A DNA stretch of 64,000 nucleotides from Burkholderia lata (GCF_000012945.1 NC_007510.1:744001-808000); one strand, 5' to 3'; shown: positions 28,912 to 38,319, counted from the first letter of the stretch. A program made the numbers and translations. Notes: generated from the sequence alone by a model not told the origin.

Positions 28912-30031
28912 GTGCTCAGGCGTATATGGACATATCCCCGCTCTTTGAGGAGCATTGGACGGGGATTCCAGTCGTGACCGCAATGATTGCGGAGCGAGCA
29001 CGTGCGGATTCGAACATCGACTGGAGATTCATTTATGAATCGATTGAAGTTGATGATGAAATTGTCGACAATTTGTTGACGCTCCGGAGCGGCGGCGACT
29101 ACCTTGAGTATTTGGAATCGCAGCTTTGGAAGGGGCGAACGATAGATTATGCTCGGGCAGCGAACAGCGCTGCGCTATTTCCTAATATGAAGGCGCTACG
29201 GGGTTACTTTGGTAAAGAAGCAACTATTTACCATGATTTCTCCACATTGCTGACCCCGCAGTTTCACAACCAGGACACCATCAATCACCACGCGAATAGG
29301 TTTTTGGGGGACGTGCGTAGTACTGGTATGCATTTTTGCGTTTCAAGATCTACTGCTCTCGATCTCATTAACTATTTTTCCGTTGATGAGGAGATGGTGA
29401 AGGTTTTGCCGCTCGGCGTTGATCTTTCACCGGAAACATTAAGTTCGGTATTGGCGGAACGAGAGGAAATTGACGCAGAGCCTTATATTTGTGTGCTTGG
29501 AACGATTGAGCCTCGGAAAAACGGAAAATTATCTTTGATTTTCTTGAAAAATATCCTCAATTTCTGGATAAATACAAAGTTGTTTTTATTGGCCGAGATG
29601 GTTGGTTGAATGAAAAAGAGCGTCTCTTGAAGCGCTTGAACGAGATTAACCCCAGATTTTCGGAGCGGATCGTTTTTCCTGGGTTCGTTTCGGAAGCGAA
29701 AAAGATGCTGCTGCTGGCAATGTCACGGTTCGTGGTTTATCCATCTTTCTTTGAAGGATTCGGGATTCCGATTGCGGAAGCCGGAGTTTTGGGTAAATAC
29801 GTCGTTTGCTCCAATACCTCAAGTCTGCCGGAGGTCTATCCGGAGAGATCGTTCCTGTTTGATCCCAAGGACGTGCATTCTTTCGCGCGCGCGATGGAAA
29901 ACGCCGAATCGGCAAATAATCTGACTTTTTTGGACAGGTTGAGTTTCACCGAAATCTGGAAAGACTGCCGAAGCCGGTCGTGGGATAACACGTATGAAAT
30001 GATCGCAAATTGGGTTGGGTCCGAAGGGTGA
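28908..30031 (+). pseudogene. glycosyltransferase family 4 gene broken by a one-base frameshift
   Basis: Reading from the ATG at 28908 (GGAGG upstream, ATGA overlap) gives an intact transferase up to CVLGTIEPRKN, then the frame goes off and stops at 29609. A second frame continues the same protein (KIIFDFLEKYPQFLDKYKVV, then GRDGWLNEKE and YPSFFEGFGIP) to the stop at 30031. Restoring one base near 29521-29525 (CGG where CGGG would be expected) gives a continuous protein of about 374 residues. It is either a true inactivating deletion or a read error. The downstream frame has no ribosome site of its own. Confidence 0.85.
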
Positions 30032-30034
30032 TTC

Positions 30035-30673
30035 GTGAAAGCTAAGACTTCTTTCTTTAAATTGAATTCCGTAAACCATTCCGTTTTGACCGGATGGGCG
30101 GGGCCTGATAATGGTCCGAATTGCACTAAGCTGCATTTCTTTGCGGGAGATATTTTGGTTGGCGCCGCTGGAGCTGACCTCTTTGACGCCGGCGCAAAAA
30201 AGGCAGGTTATCGTGACGGATGGTGCGGATTTGAGTTCGAGATTCGCGACTCGCATTTTGTGTTGTCCGACGCGATTTCAATTCGTTGTGGAGTGAGTGG
30301 TGCGGAATTGCACACGCTTTCGATTAGTGATGTCAATGCTGGCCCGCGGAAAAATAGAGTTGGCAAGAGTGTGGAGGATCTGGTCTCCTACGCTATTGAT
30401 GTGAGATACGATGATTTGTCGTATTACGAGCCGTTAATAACGCGACTTTCGCGCGCCTTGGCGCCCAGGAAATATGTTGATTTTGCATATCGATTCGTGC
30501 TCGAGCGTAGGCCAGATGAAGGTGGGCTGGATGCGTATGTCAGGTATGCCAAGACGGAACCGATGTTGGTCGTCGCAATGTTGAAGGATTCGGACGAGTA
30601 TAAATCGAAGCGGAACGCCGGACTTCCAGGAGTTTTCTCTGCGGATTTTCCTGGCTGCCCGCTTTTCGAATGA
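30035..30673 (+). CDS. capsule-block protein with beta-sandwich-like and DUF4214-like modules
   Basis: 212 residues from a GTG with GAAGGGTG upstream. The N-terminal about 100 residues show a repeated pattern, GWAGPDNGPNCTKLHF then DLFDAG-KKAGYRDGWCGFEFEI, like a small beta-domain often found in glycan-synthesis proteins. The C-terminal 65 residues (YVDFAYRFVLERRPDEGGL, ending DSDEYKS) resemble a DUF4214 module. No catalytic motif is visible, so it may be an accessory or scaffold protein for the surrounding transferases. I infer no enzymatic function. AT-rich. Confidence 0.65.
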   Translation: MKAKTSFFKLNSVNHSVLTGWAGPDNGPNCTKLHFFAGDILVGAAGADLFDAGAKKAGYRDGWCGFEFEIRDSHFVLSDAISIRCGVSGAELHTLSISDVNAGPRKNRVGKSVEDLVSYAIDVRYDDLSYYEPLITRLSRALAPRKYVDFAYRFVLERRPDEGGLDAYVRYAKTEPMLVVAMLKDSDEYKSKRNAGLPGVFSADFPGCPLFE

Positions 30674-30704
30674 GTAAATAATCAAATAACGCGCCGGGGT
30701 TGAA

Positions 30705-31787
30705 GTGAATAACGGGAATAAATTCGATTTTACAAATATGGTTGCTGCGGTTTCCAGGTATGCGGCAAATAATGAGGAAATCGATCTTTCTGACGAGAAA
30801 TTTATCGACTGGTTGGGCGGAGACCTTGGCGATAGTGATATTTCGGCGCGTGATATCTATCAGGCCTGTTTGAACAGATTGCCGGAAGCTGAGGTCTGCA
30901 GAATTCGCTATTCGAGTGGAAGGGAGCGTGCTAGGCATATCTCACAGGTTATTAATAGCGAGGAATTTCGGAGAATCTTTCACGGATTGCTTTGTAAATC
31001 GTATCCCGAGGCTCAAAGAATATTTTTTCTACACATCCCGAAGACGGGGGGGACGGATCTTCGTGAGCGCTTCCGTGGAGATGCCTCTACTCTGATTTGG
31101 GACGTTTCACACGAGTCGGATGTCCATGGCGCGCAACTCGCGCATCAGCAATTCCCGAAATTTCAACGCGCGGAATCTAAAAGAATACTATTCACTGGTC
31201 ATTACGACATCAATGATCTATTTTCGCGATCCAGTTTGAGGTCTTCTGATAAGGCATTTACTGTAATTAGGAACCCGGTGGATGTGGTTGTGTCCGCGAT
31301 CAATTTCGTGCTCACCGAGTTGGAGCGATACCCGGAGCGACCTTACGCGCAGAATTGGAACGCTAGGTTGGCGATGCTCGGTGTGGAACAAAGATCCGAA
31401 GGTCAGGCGTGGGAGCGTTGGCAAATATCAAGGCTTTTGCGCAGCCCGGACTTTTACGATGAATATGCGAATTTGATTTCCCGATATCTGGGAGGGCACG
31501 ACGGAGCGATGGATTCGATTGTCGATAACATTGTGGTTGCTGACATGGATTTGGTTGAAATCTCGGCATTGGAGTCTTACGTTGAACGATATGTGGGTCC
31601 AAGAACTAGTGCATCATATTTGAATGTGTCAAAGAAGGTGATCCAGTCGGAAGGGGACCTCGACTTGCGAGACCGAATTTATATTCGAGATGTGATGTGC
31701 TCCCGGGATATGAACATTTTTAATTTCCTGAAGGATTTTTTTCATTCTGGAAATGGGGTGATTACTCCATCGACTTGCTTTGCCTGA
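30705..31787 (+). CDS. sulfotransferase family protein
   Basis: 360 residues from a GTG start. PAPS-binding motifs are seen: the 5'-phosphosulfate loop FFLHIPKTGGTDL (about 107-119) and the 3'-phosphate motif VIRNPVDVVVSAI (about 187-199). The N-terminal segment IYQACLNRLP to INSEEFRR (about 51-90) resembles a DUF4214-like module shared with neighbours. It would transfer sulfate to a sugar hydroxyl of the capsule repeat. Other HIPKTGGT proteins act on carbohydrates, so this is a family-level inference. No PAPS synthesis genes lie in the window. Confidence 0.8.
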   Translation: MNNGNKFDFTNMVAAVSRYAANNEEIDLSDEKFIDWLGGDLGDSDISARDIYQACLNRLPEAEVCRIRYSSGRERARHISQVINSEEFRRIFHGLLCKSYPEAQRIFFLHIPKTGGTDLRERFRGDASTLIWDVSHESDVHGAQLAHQQFPKFQRAESKRILFTGHYDINDLFSRSSLRSSDKAFTVIRNPVDVVVSAINFVLTELERYPERPYAQNWNARLAMLGVEQRSEGQAWERWQISRLLRSPDFYDEYANLISRYLGGHDGAMDSIVDNIVVADMDLVEISALESYVERYVGPRTSASYLNVSKKVIQSEGDLDLRDRIYIRDVMCSRDMNIFNFLKDFFHSGNGVITPSTCFA

Positions 31788-31823
31788 TTTTCTTGGGAAG
31801 ATCATTGGTTTGTAGGAGAGTAT

Positions 31824-34016
31824 ATGCTTACGAGTATAGATGTTGAGGATGTTTATCGAATCGTCCTTGATAGAGAGCCAGAGGGGAGCGACGTCATCGA
31901 TTATTGGATCGATCGCGTTAAGAGCAAGGCTGAGTTGATTAAAATATTTGTGGAGAGCGAGGAGTACAAATCGCGTCACAATATTGCCTCGTCAGTTGAC
32001 GTCGATGAGGCGTTGGCGGATTCGGCCGCAATTGAAGCTATGTTTAATTCAATTCTCGGGCGATCGGCAAACGACGAGAAATTTCTCGCGGAAGTTGGAA
32101 ATAAACACTCGATCAATTACTGGGTCAAGCGGTTGGTCGAATCTGACGAATTCGCAAAGCGGTTTGAAATCAAAAGGCAGAATAACCCCCGCCTCAGTCA
32201 TGGTCTCTCGGATAGACAATTTCGTGTGCCGTCATTGAGTGAAAGAATTCTGCCGGAGCGTATTCTGGTAACCGGAAGCTGCCTTTCCGAAGTGTGGCGT
32301 CACGTACTCAATGGAACTCATCCTGAAGTGAAGGTTGAGCATATTCTGTTTAATAATGCATCTGATTTGCCGGACATTTCGGACGAGGATCTGAAGAAGT
32401 ATTCATTCCAGGTTGCTCAAATTCCTGTCCGATCTCTGATATCCGATGGGGAGCTGCTGTCGTCCGCATTTTCGAGCGGTAATGATGATGAAGCTGCTAA
32501 GTTATTTGAGGAGTGCGTTTCACGCCTTGCGCGAAACGTTGCAGCACTTAGAAAATATAGCGATCAGAGTGGAATTCCGTTGCTCTTCTTGAATTTCGCC
32601 ATTCCTCAGGTTTCTCCGCTTGGACGTCTGTTGCCTCGGTATTCACTGAGCAATTATTCGTATTTCGTGTCAAAGCTGAATCAGGCACTCGACGAAGAAG
32701 TTCGAGGCATAAAGGGAGCTCACGTTATCGATTTCGATGGAATCCTCTCGAGTCTTGGGAAGAGGTATTTCATGGACGACGTGACTTCTCACGGCAATCA
32801 TGCTTCCTTCATGGGTGCTGCCTATCCGGATTATGAGCTCAATCTGACGCCGGTAGGGTCATATGACGAGATATTCAATCCGAAGGTTGCGGAAATTACG
32901 TTGGCTGCGTTTAATGAATGCTGCGCCGTTCATGAAACGATCGTATCCGACAAGAAGGTCAAGCTTGTTATTTTCGATCTCGACGGGACATTGTGGCGTG
33001 GCGTAGCAGCTGACGGCGATGATCTTGGCCCGCATATGACGGAGGGGTGGCCGTTAGGCATGCTGGAGGCGGCGGCGATTCTTAGAAATAGAGGTATTTT
33101 GATCGCTATTGCCAGTAAAAACGAATACTCTAATGTCGAGACTGCCTGGAATCACTTGTACGGCAAGCGATTTCCGCTCGATCGATTTGTTAGCGTTAAG
33201 GCTAACTGGAATCCCAAAGTTCAGAATATTGGGGAGATTTTGGCGGAAACTAATTTGCTTCCGGGGAATGTGCTGTTTGTTGACGACAATCCCGTCGAGC
33301 GTGAGCAGATTAAGTTTGCATACCCGGATATGTACGTCATTGATGGCCCAGTCGGCACCTGGAGACGCACTCTTCTTTGGGCATCCGAGTTGCAGGTCCC
33401 GTACATCACTGAGGAATCCAAGTCGCGAACGGAGTCAATCAAAAGTATGGTTGCCCGGGAGCAGATCAAGGCCCAGGTATCTGACCAAGACTACGTTGCA
33501 AGCCTGCAGGTTGTGGTTAAGATTGGAGAAATCGAGAGTCGAGATCATCGTCGATTCCCGCGGGCGTTCGAGTTGTTGAATAAAACCAATCAATTCAATT
33601 CGACCGGTCGCAGGTGGACTGAGTCTGAGATTGAGTCGTACTTTAGCGATGGCGGTGTGATGATCTGTGCTGATGTTTCAGATCGTCTGAGCGAGTATGG
33701 AATGACGGCGGTTATGTTGTATAAGGGTGGGGAGTGCACTCAGTTTGTTATGAGCTGCAGAGTTTTTGGTCTGAGAGTGGAGTTTTCTTTGGCTGATTAT
33801 GTCGCCAGAAAGATTTCTGGGATTCAAGCGACCACTTATCTCTACAGGAAAACCGAAAAAAACGGACCATTTAAGAATTTCCTGGTAAAGCTGGATTTCC
33901 CTGAGTCCATGTTGTCGGATGGCGAGGGTGTCAATGGCTTGCTCTTTGATAAGGGTACGGATTTTCTGAAAGGGCTGTCGTTGGGTGTGACAGCAGAAAA
34001 GGATGAGAGGAAGTAA
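31824..34016 (+). CDS. FkbH-like HAD-IIIC protein fused to two DUF4214-like modules
   Basis: 730 residues. Two DUF4214-like modules come first (VEDVYRIVLDREPEG at about 8-52; AMFNSILGRSANDEK at about 72-115). An SGNH-like domain has GSCLSEVWRH at 151. The HAD phosphatase domain has DLDGTLWRG at 385-393, SKNE at 431-434 and VDDNP at 486-490. A GNAT-like tail shows the FkbH family motif KTNQFNSTGRRW. FkbH proteins make glyceryl-type units from 1,3-bisphosphoglycerate and load them on an acyl carrier protein. Capsule glyceryl or lactyl decoration is possible here. No separate ACP is in the block. Confidence 0.82.
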   Translation: MLTSIDVEDVYRIVLDREPEGSDVIDYWIDRVKSKAELIKIFVESEEYKSRHNIASSVDVDEALADSAAIEAMFNSILGRSANDEKFLAEVGNKHSINYWVKRLVESDEFAKRFEIKRQNNPRLSHGLSDRQFRVPSLSERILPERILVTGSCLSEVWRHVLNGTHPEVKVEHILFNNASDLPDISDEDLKKYSFQVAQIPVRSLISDGELLSSAFSSGNDDEAAKLFEECVSRLARNVAALRKYSDQSGIPLLFLNFAIPQVSPLGRLLPRYSLSNYSYFVSKLNQALDEEVRGIKGAHVIDFDGILSSLGKRYFMDDVTSHGNHASFMGAAYPDYELNLTPVGSYDEIFNPKVAEITLAAFNECCAVHETIVSDKKVKLVIFDLDGTLWRGVAADGDDLGPHMTEGWPLGMLEAAAILRNRGILIAIASKNEYSNVETAWNHLYGKRFPLDRFVSVKANWNPKVQNIGEILAETNLLPGNVLFVDDNPVEREQIKFAYPDMYVIDGPVGTWRRTLLWASELQVPYITEESKSRTESIKSMVAREQIKAQVSDQDYVASLQVVVKIGEIESRDHRRFPRAFELLNKTNQFNSTGRRWTESEIESYFSDGGVMICADVSDRLSEYGMTAVMLYKGGECTQFVMSCRVFGLRVEFSLADYVARKISGIQATTYLYRKTEKNGPFKNFLVKLDFPESMLSDGEGVNGLLFDKGTDFLKGLSLGVTAEKDERK

Positions 34017-34065
34017 TTTTCTTGTGATTTAGATTCCGACTGCAGGCACTACCTCGATGGTGGCG

Positions 34066-34087
34066 CCTGCAACGGAGCAGGATTTTT
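34066..34087 (+). terminator. weak terminator at the end of the glycosyltransferase transcript
   Basis: CCTGC (34066-34070) and GCAGG (34077-34081) form a short stem, loop AACGGA, followed by ATTTTTC. It is a plausible terminator between the convergent FkbH-like gene and wzt, but the stem is only 5 bp. Confidence 0.35.
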
Positions 34088-34107
34088 CTTTGTGTCCGTG
34101 ATGCGAA

Positions 34108-34761
34108 TTATTTCTTTTTCCTTTCATAGTAATGGTATGCGTCTTCAACGTTGGGAAATTGATATAGTTTGCCGTTCTCAAGCACGCACGCGCGAGTGCA
34201 CAGTTCCCGAATTCGGTGTGCGTCGTGTGAAACAATGATCATCGAGCGATCTTTTCTTTTTTCAAATAATTCTTCGTTGCATTTTTGTTGAAATCGGGAG
34301 TCGCCGACTGCAATAACTTCATCGATTAAAAAGCAATCGAATTCAATTGCCATTGAGATGGAGAATGCGTATCTTGCGAGCATCCCGCTCGAATATGTTT
34401 TAACCGGTTCGCGTAAATACGGGCCGAGTTCGGAAAATGATTCTACGTAAGGAAGTGTTGAATCGTATGAGGCATTGTAAATTCTGCAAATAAATCGCAG
34501 ATTATCGAATCCTGTCAAGGTGCCTTGAAATCCGCCACTAAATGCCAGCGGCCAAGATACGCTCATTGACCGACGAACCTTCCCTTCATCGGGGCGCTCG
34601 GCGCCGCTTATCAGTCGAATGAGTGTCGATTTGCCGGCGCCATTCCCACCTAGAATGCCAATCTTCTCACCCCGTAAGACGCGCAAATTGACTTTGTTCA
34701 AGATGGTGCGTTGACCATTTCGAGTATTGTAGCGACGAGTGACGTTGGAGAGTTCGATCAT
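34108..34761 (-). CDS. wzt: capsule ABC transporter ATPase (KpsT/Wzt-like)
   Basis: 217 residues, starting at an ATG overlapping the stop of wzm (ATGA). It has Walker [10 protein letters not shown] at 38-46, the signature YSSGM at 123-127, and Walker B CFLIDEV at 143-149. It is short and lacks the C-terminal sugar-binding domain of O-antigen Wzt, so it is of capsule KpsT type. It energises export of the lipid-linked polysaccharide. AT-rich DNA. Confidence 0.88.
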   Translation of the reverse strand: MIELSNVTRRYNTRNGQRTILNKVNLRVLRGEKIGILGGNGAGKSTLIRLISGAERPDEGKVRRSMSVSWPLAFSGGFQGTLTGFDNLRFICRIYNASYDSTLPYVESFSELGPYLREPVKTYSSGMLARYAFSISMAIEFDCFLIDEVIAVGDSRFQQKCNEELFEKRKDRSMIIVSHDAHRIRELCTRACVLENGKLYQFPNVEDAYHYYERKKK

Positions 34762-35567
34762 TTGTTTCCTACCCTCTTGGCTGCGGCTGCGACTACGGCA
34801 AGGCCACCCCAAGTAATCAGCAGATTTAGAACTGCGACATAGCCGATGTCATAATGCGGTTTCACTGCGTCACCGAAATATCCATATCTGAATAAGTCGA
34901 CGCAATTCGGGAGTGGAAACAGAAGAACTATGTTTCGAAATTTTTCTGGCAACCAGTCATTCATGGCAAATGCTCCCGAAATTGGGAGCTGAAAATAGGC
35001 GATTGGATGCCAAAGACGATCCACGACTTCGCTAAATTCAGTGAGCCCACCAATTAGTAGGGCCATGCCGGCGGCATACCAAGCAATCATTCCCCATCCG
35101 ATAATCATATCGGAAATATTGTGCGGAGGATCGATGATGGATAGGCTGGAGAGTCCAAATACCAGTATTATCATCGACAGGGTAGCGCCCGATAATTCCA
35201 AAATGATGCGAGCAATGAAAAGATCAATTACTCGTACATTTCGATGGAATAATAGGGTTTGATTTGGCTCGATGGCCATTGTGCAGCGGCCGATTGTATT
35301 TCGCCAGGCGAGGATGGTCGAATAGCCAGTGAGGGCAAATGCGATAATACTAATATGGTGAGCGCCAGCGGACTCTTTCAGCAGTGTCCACAATAACATG
35401 ATGCCGATAGTAAACAGCATCGGCTCGGCAAATAGCCAAGCGAATCCGATATTGTGACGACCAAATCTCGTGATGATCTCTCGCATTAGCAGCGCGCGGA
35501 CAACTCTCGCTTGTATCATCAGCGATCGCAAGAAGCTGGGGCCGGGTTCATGGGACCGACTAGTCAC
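34758..35567 (-). CDS. wzm: capsule ABC transporter permease (KpsM/Wzm-like)
   Basis: 269 residues from a GTG overlapping the wcbD stop, with AAGGAA about 7 nt upstream. About six membrane helices are predicted. The N-terminus has the amphipathic [19 protein letters not shown] typical of KpsM, and [15 protein letters not shown] lies in the C-terminal third. It pairs with Wzt to carry the capsule polysaccharide across the inner membrane. A TTG further upstream or the later ATG (35519) are possible alternative starts. Confidence 0.88.
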   Translation of the reverse strand: MTSRSHEPGPSFLRSLMIQARVVRALLMREIITRFGRHNIGFAWLFAEPMLFTIGIMLLWTLLKESAGAHHISIIAFALTGYSTILAWRNTIGRCTMAIEPNQTLLFHRNVRVIDLFIARIILELSGATLSMIILVFGLSSLSIIDPPHNISDMIIGWGMIAWYAAGMALLIGGLTEFSEVVDRLWHPIAYFQLPISGAFAMNDWLPEKFRNIVLLFPLPNCVDLFRYGYFGDAVKPHYDIGYVAVLNLLITWGGLAVVAAAAKRVGNK

Positions 35568-36702
35568 GATGTTCCTTAACGCTGGCAATGAGGAGGCTGA
35601 GGCATCCCCAGACGATCAGGCCAAGGACGAAGGTCGTAAGCACGCTTCGTACTCGGTAGGGGCGCATTGCTTTGTCAGGCGCATTGGGTTGGGAGATTCT
35701 CTCCACATACAATTGTTGGCGCATCGCGTCGCTGCGGGCGGCTTCTAGGGATGCCATTGCGGAACTCAACTGCTTGTCGGCGAACTCTCGGTTTAGGGCG
35801 AGGCGCTCATAGTCGGCGCTCTTGATCGACAGTGATGTGTCGCTCTTGCCGGTCACCGTATGCGTAAGATTTGCGACCTCTGCTTCGAGATTTGCGATCT
35901 TTCCTTTCAGCGCAGGAATTTGTGGGTTGGCGGGTGAAATCAGTTGGACTTGCGCCAATTGAGTTCGATTTGAGACAAGCTCGTTCTGTAGCAGTGCGGC
36001 GCGTTGCAGTTGGAGTTCGGATTGTTTTTCCGGATCGAAAACGGACTTATTCTGTCGAAAAGCCAAAATTGATTTGGCTGCACGCTGGACGCTTTCTTCC
36101 GCTCGGTTGACCTCTATTTGTGCAACGCGGATGGTGTCTTGCATTGCGCGTGCGTTCATTTCGTTTACGCGCTTTTCACCTAGCTCTAAAAGCTTTTCGT
36201 TGAATTTCTTTGCATCCGCAGCCGCGAAACCTTCAACGCTCAGCGTGGTAATGCCGGTGTCGGTGTCGTACCGAACATCGACGCGACGTCGAAAATAGCG
36301 AACGAGATCTTCGAAGGTTGTATAGGCACCTAGAAAACCGAAGCGACTGATAAAGTCGCCGCGGCCGGAGCCATAGGCTGTCACAAAATCTTCTTTTTGA
36401 TTGATTGCAGCCAATGCATCGCGAGACGTCATGTAATCGGTGACTGCATAAGCGTTTTCGCTACTGGAGCTACTCAATCCGCTGCCTTGCAGAAACGCGC
36501 CGACCAGCCCGGTTGAGGGTGTATTTTTTTGTGTACTTCGGATTACGAAAGTGGATTCGGATACGTAAAGATCCGAAGCGATAAGACCGTAGTATACGGA
36601 AACCAAAACGGTCGGCACTAACACAGTCAAGGCGAAGAGTCGATCGACGTTCTTGATTCGTTCAAGTAAGCCTTTTTCAGTCACAGGAGCGTGTGGCGTC
36701 AT
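35560..36702 (-). CDS. wcbD: capsule export inner-membrane protein (WcbD, KpsE-like)
   Basis: 380 residues, matching KpsE (382). A membrane helix near the N-terminus (LFALTVLVPTVLVSVYYGLIA) and one near the C-terminus (TTFVLGLIVWGCLSLLIAS) enclose a long periplasmic part with coiled-coil heptads (about 175-340, KFNEKLLELGEKRVNEMNAR and onward). This fits the polysaccharide co-polymerase 3 family, which bridges the ABC exporter and the WcbC outer-membrane channel. An open upstream extension to a GTG at 36912 would add 70 low-complexity residues; the start at MTPHAPV is preferred. Confidence 0.87.
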   Translation of the reverse strand: MTPHAPVTEKGLLERIKNVDRLFALTVLVPTVLVSVYYGLIASDLYVSESTFVIRSTQKNTPSTGLVGAFLQGSGLSSSSSENAYAVTDYMTSRDALAAINQKEDFVTAYGSGRGDFISRFGFLGAYTTFEDLVRYFRRRVDVRYDTDTGITTLSVEGFAAADAKKFNEKLLELGEKRVNEMNARAMQDTIRVAQIEVNRAEESVQRAAKSILAFRQNKSVFDPEKQSELQLQRAALLQNELVSNRTQLAQVQLISPANPQIPALKGKIANLEAEVANLTHTVTGKSDTSLSIKSADYERLALNREFADKQLSSAMASLEAARSDAMRQQLYVERISQPNAPDKAMRPYRVRSVLTTFVLGLIVWGCLSLLIASVKEHRD

Positions 36703-37113
36703 GTTGCTTGATGTATCTTCCAAATCCAGTTCTGATGGTGGTGAGCGTGTGATGCTCAGAGGCGATGCATAGACGAAGGGGGTATTGTGCCGGACGCTGC
36801 ATTTGGCGTTGACTGGCCGCGATTTTTCGTGTACGCGTGCGCTTCGGGTTTCCTGGTGCCGGCATCCGGTGACGTTGATCGAACCTCGGGAAGTCGGCGA
36901 AGAGCAAGTCACGGATTATAGCTAGTCAAGCTACGCGAAATCAGGTCTTCGGTGCTTTGCACCACATTTTTCTTTTTCTTGTTTTGCTTGAAACATTGAT
37001 GCGATAAGCTTTCGTTCCCCCAAGAGGGGGCTAGCCTACTTCGCTATCGAGCTTCATCGGTGGTGCAAGCCATCGGCGTGTGGTGTTTCTTTGTGCAGTG
37101 TAAAAACAAACGT
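36703..37113. promoter_or_regulatory. divergent wcbD / wcbO intergenic region
   Basis: 411 bp between diverging transcripts, AT-richer around 36955-37015. It holds a C5/G5 hairpin with a 4-nt loop (37017-37030), directly followed by GGGGCTAGCCT (about 37027-37037), which loosely resembles an ops/JUMPstart core (GGCGGTAGCGT, about 8 of 11 identical). It should contain the promoters of the wzm-wzt-wcbD and wcbO-to-GNAT transcripts. No confident sigma70 boxes were found. Part of it could code for a long wcbD N-terminus. Confidence 0.4.
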
Positions 37114-38319
37114 ATGTTTCGCTCCTTCCTTGCCTTACAAGGTACGGCTTCCCCATTCTTTGGCAAGCTGGCTGCCGCACTGGGCGGTCGCGGCCACTCG
37201 GTCCGACGGATTAATTTTTGCGGCGGTGACTTTGCCTATGGTGGCGAAGGCGGAGCCTGGAACTACAATGGCAAGCCAGAGATGTTGCTGGACTGGTACC
37301 AGCACATTGTGGAGCGACACCACTTTACGGACATCCTTCTCTTCGGGGATTGCCGGGCGATCCATCGTCCCATTCATACTGTTGCTCAATCCCGCGGCTT
37401 GCGAGTCCACGTCTTTGAAGAGGGCTACCTTCGTCCTCACTGGATCACGATGGAACTCTACGGAGTCAATGGTCGTTCGCTGCTTCCGCGCGATCCCGCC
37501 TGGTATCTTGACCAACGTGAGCACACTCCGCCGGCAGCACCTGGTCAACCGACGGGCTACAACTTATTAGAGCGTGCGTACCACGACATCGCTTATCGTG
37601 TTGCCAATGTAGTACATGCACGACGCTTTCCGCACTACAAAAGCCACCGTCCCAAAAACGGCTTCCAAGAGTATGCTGGCCTCGCCTATCGGGCTGTCCA
37701 GTCGCGTGTTCATCAAAAAGAAGCCAACCGGGTCACAAGCGATCTAGTCGACCGCAAGCGTAATTATTATCTGTTCCCGCTACAACTGAATTCGGATGCG
37801 CAGATCGTTGTGCATTCACCGTTTGAAGGTGTGTGCGAGGCGATATCGACCGTTTTGCGTTCTTTCGCCCGTCACGCTCCGCATGATTCATGGCTTGTCA
37901 TCAAGAACCACCCACTTGATACGGGTTTGATTGCTTATAGGCAATTTGCGACTGTGTTGGCCAGGGAACTCGGTGTTGACGACCGGCTGTGTTTTATCGA
38001 CGCAGGCCATCTCCCCACCTTGCTCGATCATGCTCGGGGCGTAATCGTAGTAAACAGCACGGTTGGCTTGTCCGCTGTTCACCATCAGCGCCCACTAATC
38101 GCTCTCGGCACTGCGATCTATTCGATTCCTGGTCTGACCTGGCAAGGTGGTCTTGATGATTTCTGGACGCAAGCCGACATTCCCGATACGCGTCTCTATC
38201 AAGCTTTCGTCGATTACGTGGTGCACCACACACAGATCAACGGTGATTTCTATACAAAGACGGGCATCGAAATGGCTGTTGGCGGGGTGGTCGCTCGCCT
38301 CGAGGGCGAGCATGGTTAA
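37114..38319 (+). CDS. wcbO: KpsS-like capsule Kdo transferase (WcbO-like)
   Basis: 401 residues. KpsS family signs are FEEGYLRPHWIT, WLVIKNHPLD, the donor site region NSTVGLSAVHHQRPLIALG, and an early INFCGGDFAY. KpsS-type enzymes add the first beta-Kdo to lyso-phosphatidylglycerol, which WcbA (KpsC) then extends. It starts the forward transcript wcbO-P-Q-R-S-T; a start 54 bp upstream is possible but lacks the family opening. Near-complete overlap with wcbP at 38312-38319 indicates coupling. Confidence 0.85.
   Translation: MFRSFLALQGTASPFFGKLAAALGGRGHSVRRINFCGGDFAYGGEGGAWNYNGKPEMLLDWYQHIVERHHFTDILLFGDCRAIHRPIHTVAQSRGLRVHVFEEGYLRPHWITMELYGVNGRSLLPRDPAWYLDQREHTPPAAPGQPTGYNLLERAYHDIAYRVANVVHARRFPHYKSHRPKNGFQEYAGLAYRAVQSRVHQKEANRVTSDLVDRKRNYYLFPLQLNSDAQIVVHSPFEGVCEAISTVLRSFARHAPHDSWLVIKNHPLDTGLIAYRQFATVLARELGVDDRLCFIDAGHLPTLLDHARGVIVVNSTVGLSAVHHQRPLIALGTAIYSIPGLTWQGGLDDFWTQADIPDTRLYQAFVDYVVHHTQINGDFYTKTGIEMAVGGVVARLEGEHG

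Noticed and set aside
29606..30031. Separate 141-residue gene
   Set aside because: It has no ribosome site, and its sequence continues the upstream glycosyltransferase after a one-base shift, so it is part of that pseudogene.
36703..36912. N-terminal extension of wcbD
   Set aside because: It is open but of low-complexity composition, begins at a GTG without ribosome site, and would make the protein longer than KpsE.
38147..38311. Longer N-terminus for wcbP
   Set aside because: It would lie inside the wcbO coding region; the ATG at 38312 has a good ribosome site and the family begins close to VVITGASAGIG.
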